A stretch of DNA of 64,000 bases, taken from NCBI RefSeq assembly GCF_014199445.1, contig NZ_JACIJS010000003.1:62001-126000 (forward strand), written 5' to 3'. The notes below the pieces were generated by a model that worked only from the letters and a program-made list of their open reading frames with translations, was not told the DNA's origin and ran no database searches. Shown one piece after another: positions 54,631 to 63,086 of this stretch (positions are counted from its first letter, which is position 1; each line of letters opens with the position of its first letter). The stretch is from Rubricella aquisinus. Lineage in GTDB: Bacteria > Pseudomonadota > Alphaproteobacteria > Rhodobacterales > Rhodobacteraceae. Made by a program: the position numbers and the translations under genes.

Positions 54631-56079
54631 CTAGCCGCCATAGGCGATGCTCGGCAGCCATGTCACCAGTTCAGGGAACATGAACACGATCCCAAGCCCG
54701 GTGAGCTGCAACAGAACGAAGGGAATCACGCCCTTATAGATATGGCCCAGCGTCACACCCGGCGGGCATACGCCCTTAAGGTAGAAGAGCGCAAATCCCA
54801 CGGGTGGTGTCAGGAACGAGGTTTGCAATGTCACCGCCACAAGGATGGCGAACCATACGACCTCCGGATCCTGCACCTGATCGAAGCCGTTAATCTCCAA
54901 TCCGAGGCCAAGGATGATCGGCAGCATCAGTGGCATGATGATGATGGTGATCTCGATCCAATCCAGAAGGAAGCCCAGCAGGAACACGATGAACAGGATG
55001 AACAGGATGATCAGGTACGGATCCTCAAACACCGCCAGAACCATCGCCTGCACGATCTCATCCCCGCCATAGCGGCGCAGCACGAAGGCAAAGAAGTTCG
55101 CGGCAAGGAAAATCCCCACGATATACCCCGCCGTGTTCAGGGTGGATCGGGACACTTCCTTGAGCACCTTGAAGTTCAATTTGCCGTAGAAAGCCGCCAG
55201 CGCCGTCGCCCCGAATGCGCCAAGGCCGGACGCCTCGGTCGGGGTTGCGATGCCCGCAAAGATAGAGCCAAGCACCAAGAGGATCAGGAACATCGGCGGG
55301 ACAACGGATTTGACCACTTCCAGCACCACGTCCATCCCGACTTCATCGGTCTTTTCCGGGGCGGGCATGGATTTGGGGCTGAGCAATCCGAAGATCACGA
55401 TGAACGTGATGTAGAGCACACCAAGGAGCAATCCCGGGAACAGCGCGCCCATGAACAGATCGCCGAGCGAGATCGCCAACTGATCCGACATGATCACCAG
55501 CATGATCGAGGGCGGGATCAGGATGCCGAGCGTCCCGGCAGAGGCGATCGTGCCCGTCGCGATCGGTTTGGAATAGTTCTGCTTCATCATCGCAGGCAGC
55601 GCCATCACGCCAAGCAGCGTGACGGAGGCACCAATCACCCCAGTGGAGGCCGCAAGGATGATCCCGATCAACAGCACGGTGAGGGCCAAGCCGCCGCGCA
55701 GCGCGCCAAACAGCTTTTGCATGGAATGCATCATCCGCTGGGCCACGCCGGACTGATCCAGCATCAGACCCATGAAGATGAACATCGGCAGCGCCACCAG
55801 CACCGGGTTTTGCACGATATTCCCGAACAATCGGGAGGGCAGGGCGGCCAGACGCCGATAATCAATGCCGGTGCGGTCAAATTCGATGATATCGCGGAAC
55901 GACGACCGGAACGGATCAAGGAACACCTCGGCCACCAGCGCAAAGATCAGCGAAACGCCAACCAGCGCGAAAGCCACGGGAATGCCCCGGAACAAAAGAT
56001 AGATGAACACGAGGAACATGCCCAAAACGGCAATCTCGTTCAGGGTCATGATCTGACCGATGAGTTCAAGGATAAACAT
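54631..56079 (-). CDS. dctM: TRAP transporter large permease (DctM)
   Basis: 482 residues with about twelve membrane helices, DctM family. Landmarks: IPVAFALVGVSLIFALV near the N-terminus, STGVIGASVTLLGVMALPAM near 145-165, GTLGILIPPSIMLVI near 180, and FLTPPVGFALFYLKGV near 430. It imports a solute with sodium or proton. The ATG at 56079 is 3 bp after the dctQ stop; MTLNEIAVLG at 56049 is an alternative. The length and dctP type fit the large-subunit group often linked to carboxylate or aromatic acid uptake; substrate unknown. Confidence 0.92.
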   Translation of the reverse strand: MFILELIGQIMTLNEIAVLGMFLVFIYLLFRGIPVAFALVGVSLIFALVAEVFLDPFRSSFRDIIEFDRTGIDYRRLAALPSRLFGNIVQNPVLVALPMFIFMGLMLDQSGVAQRMMHSMQKLFGALRGGLALTVLLIGIILAASTGVIGASVTLLGVMALPAMMKQNYSKPIATGTIASAGTLGILIPPSIMLVIMSDQLAISLGDLFMGALFPGLLLGVLYITFIVIFGLLSPKSMPAPEKTDEVGMDVVLEVVKSVVPPMFLILLVLGSIFAGIATPTEASGLGAFGATALAAFYGKLNFKVLKEVSRSTLNTAGYIVGIFLAANFFAFVLRRYGGDEIVQAMVLAVFEDPYLIILFILFIVFLLGFLLDWIEITIIIMPLMLPIILGLGLEINGFDQVQDPEVVWFAILVAVTLQTSFLTPPVGFALFYLKGVCPPGVTLGHIYKGVIPFVLLQLTGLGIVFMFPELVTWLPSIAYGG

Positions 56080-56082
56080 GGA

Positions 56083-56892
56083 TTAACGCTCCCCGGTCGA
56101 GGACGCGCCCCGGTCTAGCAGTCGCGTGATCAGCAACAATGCAAAGGTCACAACGAGGGTGATCAGGATGGTGAATTTGATCTCATAGGCCAGGAATTCG
56201 ACCGTGTCGAAAATATCCATCCGCATGATGTCCCGGTTGGTCGTCTCGCTGCCTGCGGTCAGGCGGATGGCCCAGAAGATGACGTAGAACACCACCAGAT
56301 TGACGATGAACATCGTGGACGGAAACGCGATCAGCAGGGTTTTCCACAGCTTCGGCTCGGTCAGCTTGGCCAGTTCCCGACGGTAGGCCGACCATGCGGC
56401 AAACGCGATCAGGATGAAGGTCAGGTTCATGAATATCTTGAGCAGGTAGAGCCCGTGCAGGCCATTCGGGCTGCTCGATCCTTCGCCCGCCTCGACCGAC
56501 GCCACAGCGTAGTGGAACGTCAGATCCCAGCACATGATGATGAAGGGCAGGAACAGCCATGTGAGGCCAAAGATGCTGATCTTTGCCTTCTTTTCCTCGC
56601 TGAACCCGTCATAGAAAATATCGACCCGCACATGGCTGTCGGTGGTCACGGCATAGGCGATGCCAACCATCACGGCAGAGCCATAGAGCCACCACTGAAG
56701 ATCATCGAGCCATGCCTGATTGTGGCCAAGCTGGCGGATGATGACCTGCGACACGATCGCGATCATCAGGATCGGGAAGAGCCACGCAAACACGTTGGAG
56801 ATTTGCACAACGATGCGATCCCCTTTGTTATGTGCCTTGCGGTTCACTTCGCCGGGGTCGGAGAGGGCGACGAATTTCTCGATCTGATCCAT
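56083..56892 (-). CDS. dctQ: TRAP transporter small permease (DctQ)
   Basis: 269 residues, longer than the usual 160-200, with four main helices. The region QWWLYGSAVMVGIAYAVTTD and SHVRVDIFYDGFSEEKKAKI near 85-120 is the DctQ signature. There is an extended loop with an extra helix pair near 150-200. It pairs with DctM. It follows dctP after a 103-bp gap that contains a strong stem-loop. Confidence 0.9.
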   Translation of the reverse strand: MDQIEKFVALSDPGEVNRKAHNKGDRIVVQISNVFAWLFPILMIAIVSQVIIRQLGHNQAWLDDLQWWLYGSAVMVGIAYAVTTDSHVRVDIFYDGFSEEKKAKISIFGLTWLFLPFIIMCWDLTFHYAVASVEAGEGSSSPNGLHGLYLLKIFMNLTFILIAFAAWSAYRRELAKLTEPKLWKTLLIAFPSTMFIVNLVVFYVIFWAIRLTAGSETTNRDIMRMDIFDTVEFLAYEIKFTILITLVVTFALLLITRLLDRGASSTGER

Positions 56893-56937
56893 GGTGTTTC
56901 CTCGGGGATTGACGCGGCGGCTTTATGCCTGTCGCGG

Positions 56938-56967
56938 GTCCGGGGCGGCATGAAAGCCGCCCCGGAC
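56938..56967 (-). other. Strong stem-loop between dctP and dctQ
   Basis: A perfect 12-bp stem GTCCGGGGCGGC / GCCGCCCCGGAC with a 6-nt loop. No T-run follows on the minus strand, so it is better read as an mRNA-stabilising or partially terminating element that keeps binding-protein mRNA in excess over the permeases. Confidence 0.7.
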
Positions 56968-56995
56968 GGGTCATTGTCGCTCTGTCGGCGCGCGA

Positions 56996-58045
56996 TTAGC
57001 GCGGACGTGGCAGGTAGATGGTGTTGCCCCAGGTTGCGTAGCCTTCACGGTACTCCTGAAGGTCGGCCCAGACTTCGGCGAAATACTCGTCCTCAGCGGC
57101 CAGTTCCAACGCGACCTCGTTCCAAGTGCTCTCAAACGTGTCGAGCATTTCCTGGGGCCAGGTCTTGATCGTCACGCCGTTGTTTTCGACGTTATCGACC
57201 ATCGCGGCGAAGTTGGTTGCTTCCCCTTCGGCGTAGTTGTCGGTGATGTTGGCCATGCACGCGACTTCGATCTGACGCTGGGAGCGCTCATCAAGGTCTT
57301 CCCACCGGTCCTTGTTCACCAGAAGCTCAAACATGGTCGCGGGCTGGTGCCAGCCCGGGAAGTAGTTGAACTTCGCGATGTTGTGGAAGCCAAGGCGCGC
57401 GTCGATCCGCGGCATGGAGAATTCGGTCGCGTCGATCGCGCCACGCTCCAGCGCTGGGAAGATGTCACCACCTGCAAGCAGGGAGGTGGACACGCCCAGA
57501 CGCTGCATCACTTCCGCGCCAAGGCCGAAGAAACGCATGTTCAAGCCTTCAAGGTCTTCCACGGAGTTGATCTCGTTCTTGAACCAGCCGGAGGTTTCCG
57601 GCGCGATGATGCCGCAGGGCACGACGTGAACGTTATAGCCGTTCATGTCATACATGCGCTGATACAGCTCCATGCCGTCATCATACAAAAGCCAGCCGAG
57701 GAATTCGCCAGCTTCCGGGCCGAACGGGACAGCCGCGAACAGCGATGCCGCGGTGATCTTGCCCTGCCAGTAGCCTGCGGTTGCGTAGGACGCATCGACC
57801 GAACCGTTGGAAACCGCATCAAGTGCTTCGAGGGTCGGAACCAGCTCGCCGGGGTTGAAATGCTCAAACTCGACGCTTTCGGAGATGCCGTTGATCTTCT
57901 CAACGAAGTTCACCGCCGCGGTGCCTAGGATCGGCAGGTTCTCGGAGAAGGACGAGGTCATCTCCAGCGTTTCTTGCGCCTGTGCGCTGGTGGCCGCAGC
58001 GACGATGATCGCCGCAGAGCCGAGAAGGGCTCGCATATGTGTCAT
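56996..58045 (-). CDS. dctP: TRAP transporter substrate-binding protein (DctP)
   Basis: 349 residues. Signal peptide ends near SAQA (residue 23). The mature protein shows the DctP fold markers: GSVDASYATAGYWQGK near 80, VVPCGIIAPETSGWFKNEI near 140, LEGLNMRFFGLGAEVMQRLG near 165 (with the carboxylate-binding arginine R172) and GAIDATEFSMPRIDARLGFH. It binds an organic acid in the periplasm. The ATG at 58045 follows GGGAGGATACACC. The 285-bp gap upstream (58046-58330) should hold its promoter; it has a GTGACGTCAC palindrome at 58117-58126 and no gene. Confidence 0.92.
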   Translation of the reverse strand: MTHMRALLGSAAIIVAAATSAQAQETLEMTSSFSENLPILGTAAVNFVEKINGISESVEFEHFNPGELVPTLEALDAVSNGSVDASYATAGYWQGKITAASLFAAVPFGPEAGEFLGWLLYDDGMELYQRMYDMNGYNVHVVPCGIIAPETSGWFKNEINSVEDLEGLNMRFFGLGAEVMQRLGVSTSLLAGGDIFPALERGAIDATEFSMPRIDARLGFHNIAKFNYFPGWHQPATMFELLVNKDRWEDLDERSQRQIEVACMANITDNYAEGEATNFAAMVDNVENNGVTIKTWPQEMLDTFESTWNEVALELAAEDEYFAEVWADLQEYREGYATWGNTIYLPRPR

Positions 58046-58330
58046 GGTGTATCCTCCCTAAGGATTGCAAATGAAGCACTAAGCTTTTTGTGTGTGCCGC
58101 CCTCATGGGTAACGACGTGACGTCACAGGTCAAGCAGTGTGGTCAGTTTCCTTTACCAAAACGGGCAAAATACCGGGTAGTGGGTAGGAAAATTAATGCG
58201 CAAACAAGACCTTTAACCTCATAAAATTTCAAGAGAGGTCAAAAAAGCCTCATGTGAAACTCGAAATTGAGGTGAGTCGGGGTGATTCTCTGTGCAACTC
58301 GCCAAATTGGTCAGCAAATCTTCCGGGCGA

Positions 58331-58777
58331 TTAACGGTCTTTCACCGCCTCCATCACCGGGAAGGTGGAGGTATGCGCGACATGCGGCAGGGCGGAAAGC
58401 GTCTCGCCAAGGATCTTGCGGTAATGCGCCATGTCGCGTGTCCGTATCTTGAGCAGATAGTCGAAATGGCTCGCGATCATGTGGCATTCCGTGATCTCGG
58501 GCACCTCCATCACGGCAGCGTTAAAGGCATCAAGCGCTTCGGCGCGGGTGTCATGCAATTTGACCTGAACGAAGGACACATGCCCCGCACCAAGCCGCAC
58601 ATGGTCAATGATCGCGGCATAACCCCGGATCACCCCCTCCGCTTCAAGCCGTTTGAGGCGCGCGATCACCGGGGATTTCGTCAACCCAACGGCCTGTGCG
58701 AGCGCCTCCATCGTTGTGCGCCCATGACCGAGCATATGGCGGATGATCTTGCGGTCTATATTGTCGATCTGGCTCAT
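58331..58777 (-). CDS. putR: Lrp/AsnC-family regulator of proline use
   Basis: 148 residues. HTH near 20-45 (TTMEALAQAVGLTKSPVIAR), then the RAM sensor domain (FVQVKLHDTRAEALDAFN, VPEITECHMIASHFDYLLKI). It is divergent from putA across 129 bp, as R. capsulatus putR is, and would activate putA in response to proline. The ATG at 58777 (MSQIDNIDRKII) is the normal family start; the frame to 58840 is not needed. Confidence 0.9.
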   Translation of the reverse strand: MSQIDNIDRKIIRHMLGHGRTTMEALAQAVGLTKSPVIARLKRLEAEGVIRGYAAIIDHVRLGAGHVSFVQVKLHDTRAEALDAFNAAVMEVPEITECHMIASHFDYLLKIRTRDMAHYRKILGETLSALPHVAHTSTFPVMEAVKDR

Positions 58778-58906
58778 GGGTTTGGTCCGAAATAGGGAAA
58801 ATGGCCGAAAACTCAGTTCAAGAGTTGGCATAATCGGCATCTTCGGTCCAACATTATCTGTGGGTCGCGATACTCTTTCCCCAAAGACAAGAGAGGGAAT
58901 TCAGCC

Positions 58907-61900
58907 ATGCGAGTGGATGCCATGCGCGCGACAATTGATGACAATCGGTTCCTTGGCGAGGATGCCGCGTTGCAGGCCCTTGTCACACAGGCCGCCCTTT
59001 CCCCTCAGGAGCGCGCCGCGATCTGCGCGGAAGCGGCCAAGCTGATCGCGGATATTCGCGCCCATTCGGATCCCAGCTTGATGGAGCAGTTTCTGGGCGA
59101 ATACGGCCTGACCACACAGGAAGGTATCGCGCTCATGTCGCTGGCGGAGGCGCTGTTGCGTGTGCCTGACGCCTACACGATTGATGCGCTCATTGAGGAT
59201 AAGATCGCGCCTGCCAATTGGCGCGCGCATATCGGTGCTGCGAGTTCCGGGCTGGTGAACGCGTCCACATGGGCGCTGATGTTCACGGGCAAAGTTCTGA
59301 CGCGGGAGGAACAGCGCGGCCTGCCCCCGGTGATGCACGGGCTCGTCCGGCGGCTGGGGGAGCCGGTGATCCGCACGGCGGTCGCCCGCGCGATGCGGGA
59401 AATGGGACGGCAATTCGTGCTGGGCACCACGATCGCGGATGCATTCCGGCGCGGCAAACCGTTTGCCGCGAAGGGGTACCGCTTTTCCTTCGATATGTTG
59501 GGAGAGCAGGCGATGACCGACGCGGATGCGCAGCGCTATACCCGCGCCTATGCCGATGCGATCACCGCCATCGCGAAGGAGGCCACGGGCGGGCCACGGG
59601 CAGCGCCCGGTATCTCCGTCAAACTGTCGGCGTTGCATCCGCGCTATGAGACGACAAAACGCCCGCAGATGTTCGGCACGCTGGTCGCCCGGCTGAAAGG
59701 ACTGGTCGCACAGGCCGCTGCCGCTGATATCGGCTTTAACATTGATGCGGAGGAAGCAGACCGGCTGGACCTGTCGCTTGATGTGATTGAGGCGGTGTTG
59801 AGCGATCCCGATCTGGCTGGCTGGGACGGGTTCGGCGTCGTGGTGCAGGCCTATAGCCGCCGCGCGCCGTTTGTGCTGGATTGGCTCCATGCGCTGGCGA
59901 CCCGGCTGGACCGGCGGATCATGGTGCGCCTCGTCAAAGGGGCCTACTGGGATACGGAGATCAAGCGCGCGCAGGTCAATGGCGTTGAGGATTTCCCGGT
60001 CTTTACCCGCAAATCCCATAGTGACGTCAGCTATATCGCCTGTGCGCGTAAGCTGATGGAGATGCGCGACCGCATCTATCCGCAATTCGCGACCCATAAT
60101 GCCCATACGCTCGCTGCCGTGATGCATCTGGGCGGCACGGAGGGCGGCTATGAGGTGCAGCGCCTGCATGGCATGGGGGAGGGCGCGCACGATATTCTGG
60201 TGCAAAAGCATGGCGTCCCGAGCCGGATTTACGCGCCCGTCGGCACGCATAAGGATTTGCTCGCCTATTTGGTGCGCAGGCTTTTGGAGAACGGGGCGAA
60301 TTCGTCTTTCGTCAACCAGATTGCCGATCTGTCCCTGAAACCGGAGGAGATCGCCACCGATCCTTTCGCGGATATTGCAGGGCCGAATGCCAAGATCGCG
60401 CGGCCCGCTGGCCTTTATGCACCGGAGCGGCGGAACTCCCGTGGATGGGACGTGAATGAGCCAGTGGACCTTGCCGCGCTGGAGGCGATGCGTGCGCCCT
60501 TTGCCGATCATGTCTGGCATTTCGGCTCAGCGCAGGCGGTGGCGAACCCGGCGCGCGCGGGTGATGTTGTGGGCCATTATGATCCCGCGCGGGTGGAGGA
60601 TGTGCGCGCAGCGGCGGCTGCCGCGCGCAACGCCGCTCCCGATTGGGCCGCGCGCCCTGCCAAGGACCGGGGTGCGATCCTGACCCGGGCGGCGGAGCTA
60701 TATGAAGCCCATGGCGGGGAGTTGATGGCGATCCTCGCGCGGGAGGCGGGCAAGACCATCGGTGATTGCGTCTCCGAATTGCGGGAGGCGGTGGACTTCC
60801 TGCGCTATTACGCTCTGGAGGCAGAGCGGCTCGCGGCCCCGCCGCGCGGGGTGTTTGCCTGTATCTCCCCTTGGAATTTCCCCTTGGCGATTTTTACCGG
60901 GCAGATCGCGGCGGCCCTTAGTGCGGGCAATGCGGTGCTCGCAAAACCAGCCGGGCAGACGCCATTGATCGCGCTGCGCGCGGTGGCGCTGCTGAAGGAG
61001 GCGGGGGTGCCCGCAGATGTGCTCCACCTGTTGCCCGGCGGCGGAGAGATCGGCGCGGCGGTCATCGCGGAGGGCGGCGCGGATGGCGTGTGCTTCACCG
61101 GCTCCACCGCCACGGCGCAGGCGATCCACCGCAGCATGGCCGATCACCTTGCCCCCGACGCGCCCCTGATTGCGGAGACGGGCGGGCTCAATGCCATGAT
61201 CGTGGACAGCACGGCCCTGCCCGAACAGGCGGTGCGCGATGCGGTCATGTCAGCCTTTGGCAGCGCCGGGCAGCGCTGTTCCGCCGCGCGTGTCCTGTAT
61301 GTGCAGGAAGATATCGCGGCCCCCTTCATGGAGATGCTCAAGGGGGCAACGGCAGAACTGACCCAAGGCGATCCATGGCAGGCCGATACCGACCTTGGCC
61401 CGGTGATCGACCAGATGGCCTATGACACCATCGCGGAGCATGTGACATCCCGTGCCGACGCGTGGCAACCTTATCCCGCACGCGGGCTGATGCACCCACC
61501 GACGATCATTCCTGTGACCGGGATCGAGGCGCTGGAGCGGGAAGTGTTCGGCCCCGTCCTGCACGTCGCTACTTTCAAGGCTGGGCAATTGGACCGGGTC
61601 ATCGCGCAGATCAACGGGCGCGGGTATGGGCTGACCTTTGGGCTGCACACCCGGTTGGGCGCGCGGATCGCGAAACTGTCCGATGCGGTTGCGGCGGGCA
61701 ATCTTTATGTGAACCGGAACCAGATCGGCGCCGTGGTCGGCTCCCAACCCTTTGGTGGGGAGGGTCTGTCCGGTACTGGACCAAAGGCAGGCGGGCCGCA
61801 TTACATGGCGCGGTTCACGCAAGGGGCGCAGGGTGCCGTCGAGGGCACGGATAAAGGGCCAGCCGTGACGGTCGAGGCGGTGGAGGCCGCACTTGCCGCC

Positions 61901-62335
61901 GTCAAACCCCAAAAGGTGACGACCGAGCAGGTGATGCCCGGGCCAACGGGGGAGGATAACCGCCTGCGGATCGTGCCGAAGGGGCGGGTGCTGTGCCTTG
62001 GCCCTGATGTGCGCGCGCATGTCATCGCAGCCCTTGCCGCCGGATGCGGCGTGGTGGCGGTGACGGGGGACGACCTCAACGATCTGGCCGACGCAAAGCT
62101 GCGGGTCATTAATGGCCACGTCCCGGCGGAGATGCTGGCGGACCTGTCTGGTTTCGACGTGCTGGCAGCCCCGCCGACCCGCGCGATCCGGCAGGCGCTC
62201 GCCCGGCGCGACGGTCCGATCCTTCAGCCGGTCACGGACCCAACCGCCCCCACCGCATTCGCCCATGAGCGGCATGTCTGCATCGACACCACGTCGAGCG
62301 GCGGGAATGTGGCGCTGCTGTCGCAAGCAGGGTAG
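58907..62335 (+). CDS. putA: Bifunctional proline dehydrogenase/P5C dehydrogenase
   Basis: 1142 residues. The proline dehydrogenase barrel spans about 150-460 (ISVKLSALHPRYE, FNIDAEEADRLDLSLDV, VRLVKGAYWDTEIK, YAPVGTHKDLLAYLVRRLLE). The aldehyde dehydrogenase domain spans about 520-980 (ISPWNFPLAIFTGQI, catalytic C791 in GSAGQRCSAAR). A C-terminal region of about 150 residues follows. There is no ribbon-helix-helix at the N-terminus, so it is not a repressor itself, in line with the separate putR. It converts proline to glutamate at the inner membrane face. Confidence 0.95.
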   Translation: MRVDAMRATIDDNRFLGEDAALQALVTQAALSPQERAAICAEAAKLIADIRAHSDPSLMEQFLGEYGLTTQEGIALMSLAEALLRVPDAYTIDALIEDKIAPANWRAHIGAASSGLVNASTWALMFTGKVLTREEQRGLPPVMHGLVRRLGEPVIRTAVARAMREMGRQFVLGTTIADAFRRGKPFAAKGYRFSFDMLGEQAMTDADAQRYTRAYADAITAIAKEATGGPRAAPGISVKLSALHPRYETTKRPQMFGTLVARLKGLVAQAAAADIGFNIDAEEADRLDLSLDVIEAVLSDPDLAGWDGFGVVVQAYSRRAPFVLDWLHALATRLDRRIMVRLVKGAYWDTEIKRAQVNGVEDFPVFTRKSHSDVSYIACARKLMEMRDRIYPQFATHNAHTLAAVMHLGGTEGGYEVQRLHGMGEGAHDILVQKHGVPSRIYAPVGTHKDLLAYLVRRLLENGANSSFVNQIADLSLKPEEIATDPFADIAGPNAKIARPAGLYAPERRNSRGWDVNEPVDLAALEAMRAPFADHVWHFGSAQAVANPARAGDVVGHYDPARVEDVRAAAAAARNAAPDWAARPAKDRGAILTRAAELYEAHGGELMAILAREAGKTIGDCVSELREAVDFLRYYALEAERLAAPPRGVFACISPWNFPLAIFTGQIAAALSAGNAVLAKPAGQTPLIALRAVALLKEAGVPADVLHLLPGGGEIGAAVIAEGGADGVCFTGSTATAQAIHRSMADHLAPDAPLIAETGGLNAMIVDSTALPEQAVRDAVMSAFGSAGQRCSAARVLYVQEDIAAPFMEMLKGATAELTQGDPWQADTDLGPVIDQMAYDTIAEHVTSRADAWQPYPARGLMHPPTIIPVTGIEALEREVFGPVLHVATFKAGQLDRVIAQINGRGYGLTFGLHTRLGARIAKLSDAVAAGNLYVNRNQIGAVVGSQPFGGEGLSGTGPKAGGPHYMARFTQGAQGAVEGTDKGPAVTVEAVEAALAAVKPQKVTTEQVMPGPTGEDNRLRIVPKGRVLCLGPDVRAHVIAALAAGCGVVAVTGDDLNDLADAKLRVINGHVPAEMLADLSGFDVLAAPPTRAIRQALARRDGPILQPVTDPTAPTAFAHERHVCIDTTSSGGNVALLSQAG

Positions 62336-62377
62336 CGCGCCACGGCCTCCCTTCCGCGAGGGGTGGAGAGATGCGTG

Positions 62378-62415
62378 CTCGCCGCACGGGCGAGGTATTT
62401 GGGGAAAAAAGAAAC
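62378..62415 (+). repeat. Dispersed hairpin repeat, copy 4 (stem changed)
   Basis: CTCGCC-GCACG-GGCGAG followed by GTATTTGGGGAAAAAAGAAA. The tail matches copy 3, but both arms of the stem are different and still pair, so the fold rather than the stem sequence is kept. It lies after putA, in the convergent gap with the DUF1285 gene. Confidence 0.7.
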
Positions 62416-62422
62416 TGGGCGG

Positions 62423-63004
62423 TCAGTCGCACAGCACATCTGTTGCCGGGGCGATGGGGAAGAACGTGCCAGCCGAGCGGATGCCGAACCAGTCGCCTTC
62501 GACCTCCCCCAGATCGACGAGGCGGTAGAAGCTCTTGCGGTCAATGAGGGCCTCAAGCCCGCGCCGGACATGGACATAGGGCGACGGCTCCCCCGTCTCG
62601 GGATCATAGGTGACGCGGATCGGGTTGTCGGCATTTGCAGTGGTCAGATCGCCCACATGGGTCTCGAATGTCAGGGTTTGGGGCGCGTCGGTTACCGTGA
62701 AGTCAATGGCGACAAACGGCGCGTCCTCCACCGTGATGCCAACCTTCTCCACGGGCGTGACGAGGAAGTATTTGCCATCCTCCATCTTGAGGATCGAGGA
62801 GAAGAGCTTGACCAGTCGTTTGCGCCCGATGGGCGAGCCGAGGTAATACCATGTCCCATCGCGCGCGATCCGCATATCAAGGTCGCCGCAAAAGGGTGGG
62901 TTCCATTTCTCCACCGGGGGCAGTCCTTTGCCGCCCGCCTTGGCGGCGGCCTGCGCAATCTGATCGGCACTTGGTGTCGCGGATGTGTGATTTGCGCCTG
63001 CCAT
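62423..63004 (-). CDS. DUF1285 family protein
   Basis: 193 residues. KWNPPFCGDLDMRIARDGTW then YYLGSPIGRKRLVKLFSSIL near 30-65, VTPVEKVGITVEDAPFVAID near 77, and VRRGLEALIDRKSFYRLVDL near 148 are typical of DUF1285, a conserved proteobacterial family without a settled function. The ATG at 63004 has AAGGGAG upstream. It is divergent from the MoxR ATPase gene with an 82-bp gap; this gene order is common in alphaproteobacteria to my knowledge. Confidence 0.85.
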   Translation of the reverse strand: MAGANHTSATPSADQIAQAAAKAGGKGLPPVEKWNPPFCGDLDMRIARDGTWYYLGSPIGRKRLVKLFSSILKMEDGKYFLVTPVEKVGITVEDAPFVAIDFTVTDAPQTLTFETHVGDLTTANADNPIRVTYDPETGEPSPYVHVRRGLEALIDRKSFYRLVDLGEVEGDWFGIRSAGTFFPIAPATDVLCD

Positions 63005-63086
63005 GGCAATGTGGCTCCCTTCGCTCTGTACCTTGAGCGATAACGATATAGATTGACCATACGAATGGCCAACAGGGGAATGATCC

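Noticed and set aside
54742-56118. 458-codon plus-strand frame opposite dctM and similar long frames opposite putA and the permeases
   Set aside because: Rich in His, Gln, Arg and Asp as expected for antisense shadows of GC-rich membrane-protein genes; the opposite strand encodes clear families.
58117-58126. GTGACGTCAC palindrome upstream of dctP as an operator
   Set aside because: A single 10-bp palindrome with no second copy or known regulator; noted in the dctP entry but not claimed as a site.
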